A stretch of DNA of 32,364 bases from Bradyrhizobium sp. NAS96.2. Lineage in GTDB: Bacteria; Pseudomonadota; Alphaproteobacteria; Rhizobiales; Xanthobacteraceae. Where the stretch lies: positions 1-32,364 of the forward strand of contig NZ_LGHK01000086.1 of the NCBI RefSeq assembly GCF_001908235.1, read 5' to 3'. Positions 31,228 through 32,364 of the stretch are shown here, piece by piece (the stretch's first letter is position 1; each line of letters opens with the position of its first letter). The translations under genes and the position numbers were made by a program. Under the pieces are notes generated by a model. That model saw nothing but the letters and a program-made list of their open reading frames with translations. It ran no database searches and had not been told where the DNA came from.

Positions 31228-32364
31228 TTACAGGCCCATCATCCGGAAGATCATGCCGCCGATATTCGGACCGTGACGGTAGTGGCGGCGATGATGACCT
31301 CGCGGCGGTTCGTCGCCGCCAGCGGCGGCCATTGCGCTCCTGCCGCCGTCGCGCTCGGGGCCGACCGCATCGAACGCGGCCTTCTGCTCGTCGCTGAGCG
31401 AACTGTAGAAGGTGTCGAGGGCCGGGCGTACCGTTCCGATCGCCTGCAGCATGGCATCGAGTCTTGCTCCGACCGCCGCAAGGCGTGCCGGTGGCGTGCG
31501 CGCGTCGGCGGGCGGACAGGACGATTTCAACGTGTCCTCGGCCTTTGTCGCCGCATCCCGCAAGGCGTCGAGGCTCGCCCGCTGTGCGTCGGTCGGCCTG
31601 ACGTCGCGTTCGATGACGTCGCCGGGCCATGCGATGGTGGCCGGTTGCGCCGCGTTGCAATTGCCGCTGCCTGACGTCGCTTCACGTCTGCTGCGTTGCT
31701 GATCTGCCGCCAGTGCGGTCACCTTGGCTTTCTGGTCGTCGCTGAGCAGCCCGTAGAACTTCTCCAGCGCCGGTTGCAGGATGCCGACCGCCTCGCGCAT
31801 GGCCTGGAGGCGCTGCTGCATCGAGGCGAGCCGGCTCGGCGCGGTCAACGGCACGTCCTTGGGGCATGAATTGAGAATGGTCTCGGACGCCTTCTGCGAT
31901 GCGCTGGCGAGCTCGTCGAGCGCAGCGCTCTGCTCGGCGCTGGGCTGAATGGCGCTGCGGAACTGCTCGATCGGGAAGCCTGCGAGATCGCTTCTGTCGC
32001 TGCCGCACATGTCGGCGAGGGTGTTGGTTTGATTGGGGGCACCGGATCGACCGGTGACGGACGGCCGCGGACCGGCGTAGCCGGGCAGATAGTAGGCATA
32101 GCCGCTCAGGGCATCGTAGTCATAGGGGCCGAACAGGCCGGTGTAGATGTCACCGTAGCCATAGTCCCAGAAGTACGGGTCGTAGTCGTCGCCCCACCAC
32201 GCGTAATCGTAGAGATCGTAATAGGCATAGGGCCAGAACACCGGGCCGACCCAGCCGAAGCCGCCATGCGGATGGCGCCACCACCAGCCGCCATTATTGT
32301 TGTGAATTCCCCAGGCTGCGCCGGCGGCAGCCGTCATGATTGCGGCGCGCGCCGCCGGGTTGCG
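31228..32364 (-). CDS. Spy/LTXXQ-like protein with aromatic-rich segment (5' end beyond right edge)
   Basis: The frame is open from the right edge to the stop at 31228 (378 codons seen). An internal ATG at 32337 has no ribosome site, and the frame upstream (RNPAARAAI) continues, so the gene is probably truncated by the window. The visible N-terminal part is very rich in Tyr, Trp, Asp and Gly (FWPYAYYDLYDYAWWGDD, then YDPYFWDYGYGDIY). Two homologous helical domains follow, each with a pattern like PALEKFYGLLSDDQKAKV and PALDTFYSSLSDEQKAAF, the LTXXQ-type motif of Spy/CpxP periplasmic chaperone-like proteins. Cys pairs (MCGSD, NSCPKD, NCNAAQ, SSCPPAD) occur in each repeat. The C-terminus is His/Arg-rich (GHHRRHYRHG). 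Probably an exported stress or envelope protein. Confidence 0.8.
   Translation of the reverse strand, partial: RNPAARAAIMTAAAGAAWGIHNNNGGWWWRHPHGGFGWVGPVFWPYAYYDLYDYAWWGDDYDPYFWDYGYGDIYTGLFGPYDYDALSGYAYYLPGYAGPRPSVTGRSGAPNQTNTLADMCGSDRSDLAGFPIEQFRSAIQPSAEQSAALDELASASQKASETILNSCPKDVPLTAPSRLASMQQRLQAMREAVGILQPALEKFYGLLSDDQKAKVTALAADQQRSRREATSGSGNCNAAQPATIAWPGDVIERDVRPTDAQRASLDALRDAATKAEDTLKSSCPPADARTPPARLAAVGARLDAMLQAIGTVRPALDTFYSSLSDEQKAAFDAVGPERDGGRSAMAAAGGDEPPRGHHRRHYRHGPNIGGMIFRMMGL

Noticed and set aside
1..32364. Defence island, prophage or transposon
   Set aside because: No integrase, transposase, phage structural gene, restriction enzyme, toxin-antitoxin pair or tRNA attachment site was seen.

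Overview
The window looks like chromosomal DNA of a high-GC alphaproteobacterium, most probably Bradyrhizobium or a close relative. The basis is the codon use (GC-rich third positions), the protein families present (PraR-like XRE regulator, HWE histidine kinase, NrtA-type nitrate transporter with a single-domain globin, PPK2) and several intergenic palindromic repeats of the kind scattered through Bradyrhizobium genomes. There are no tRNA or rRNA genes, no transposase, no phage genes and no CRISPR array. It reads as ordinary metabolic and regulatory chromosome, not as a mobile island.

Layout. 1-1,870: the start of an exported protein leaving the left edge, an XRE regulator with a textbook terminator, a lower-GC intergenic stretch rich in possible stem-loops, and a small hypothetical protein. 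1,888-4,808 (minus): a Cache-HWE sensor kinase followed by a DctA-like symporter that has its own sigma-54 promoter. 4,933-7,268: a class C beta-lactamase-fold esterase divergent from an intradiol ring-cleavage dioxygenase. 7,418-11,176: a sigma-54 promoter, a hairpin-rich leader, nrtA-nrtB-nrtC and a bacterial haemoglobin, a nitrate uptake and NO-handling operon with no reductase in view. 11,376-15,011: an SMP-30 lactonase, then a ModE-HTH/periplasmic-binding-fold regulator divergent from an aldehyde dehydrogenase. 15,259-17,358: an aldo/keto reductase and an EamA-type exporter, both with a homopolymer that breaks the frame of the most natural start. 17,620-21,441: a large autotransporter with a ten-unit repeat. 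21,561-25,592: a zinc alcohol dehydrogenase, then an apparent operon of a non-canonical SDR, a DadA-like FAD enzyme and an amino-acid ABC permease, facing a convergent ABC binding protein. 26,982-30,819: PPK2 divergent from an FAH-family enzyme, then a cytochrome P450. 31,064-32,364: a 35-residue membrane protein and a Spy/LTXXQ-like protein that leaves the right edge.

How it works together. The clearest regulated modules are the two sigma-54 units (dicarboxylate-type uptake and nitrate uptake), which fit nitrogen/carbon control in rhizobia. The SDR-FAD-permease-binding protein group looks like uptake and oxidation of an amino acid or opine-like compound. I found no convincing new defence or mobile system. 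The most unusual points are the two adjacent homopolymer frameshifts, the structured leader before nrtA, the SDR without a YxxxK motif, the DctA-like protein with altered ligand motifs, and the autotransporter's repeat and CxC pairs.
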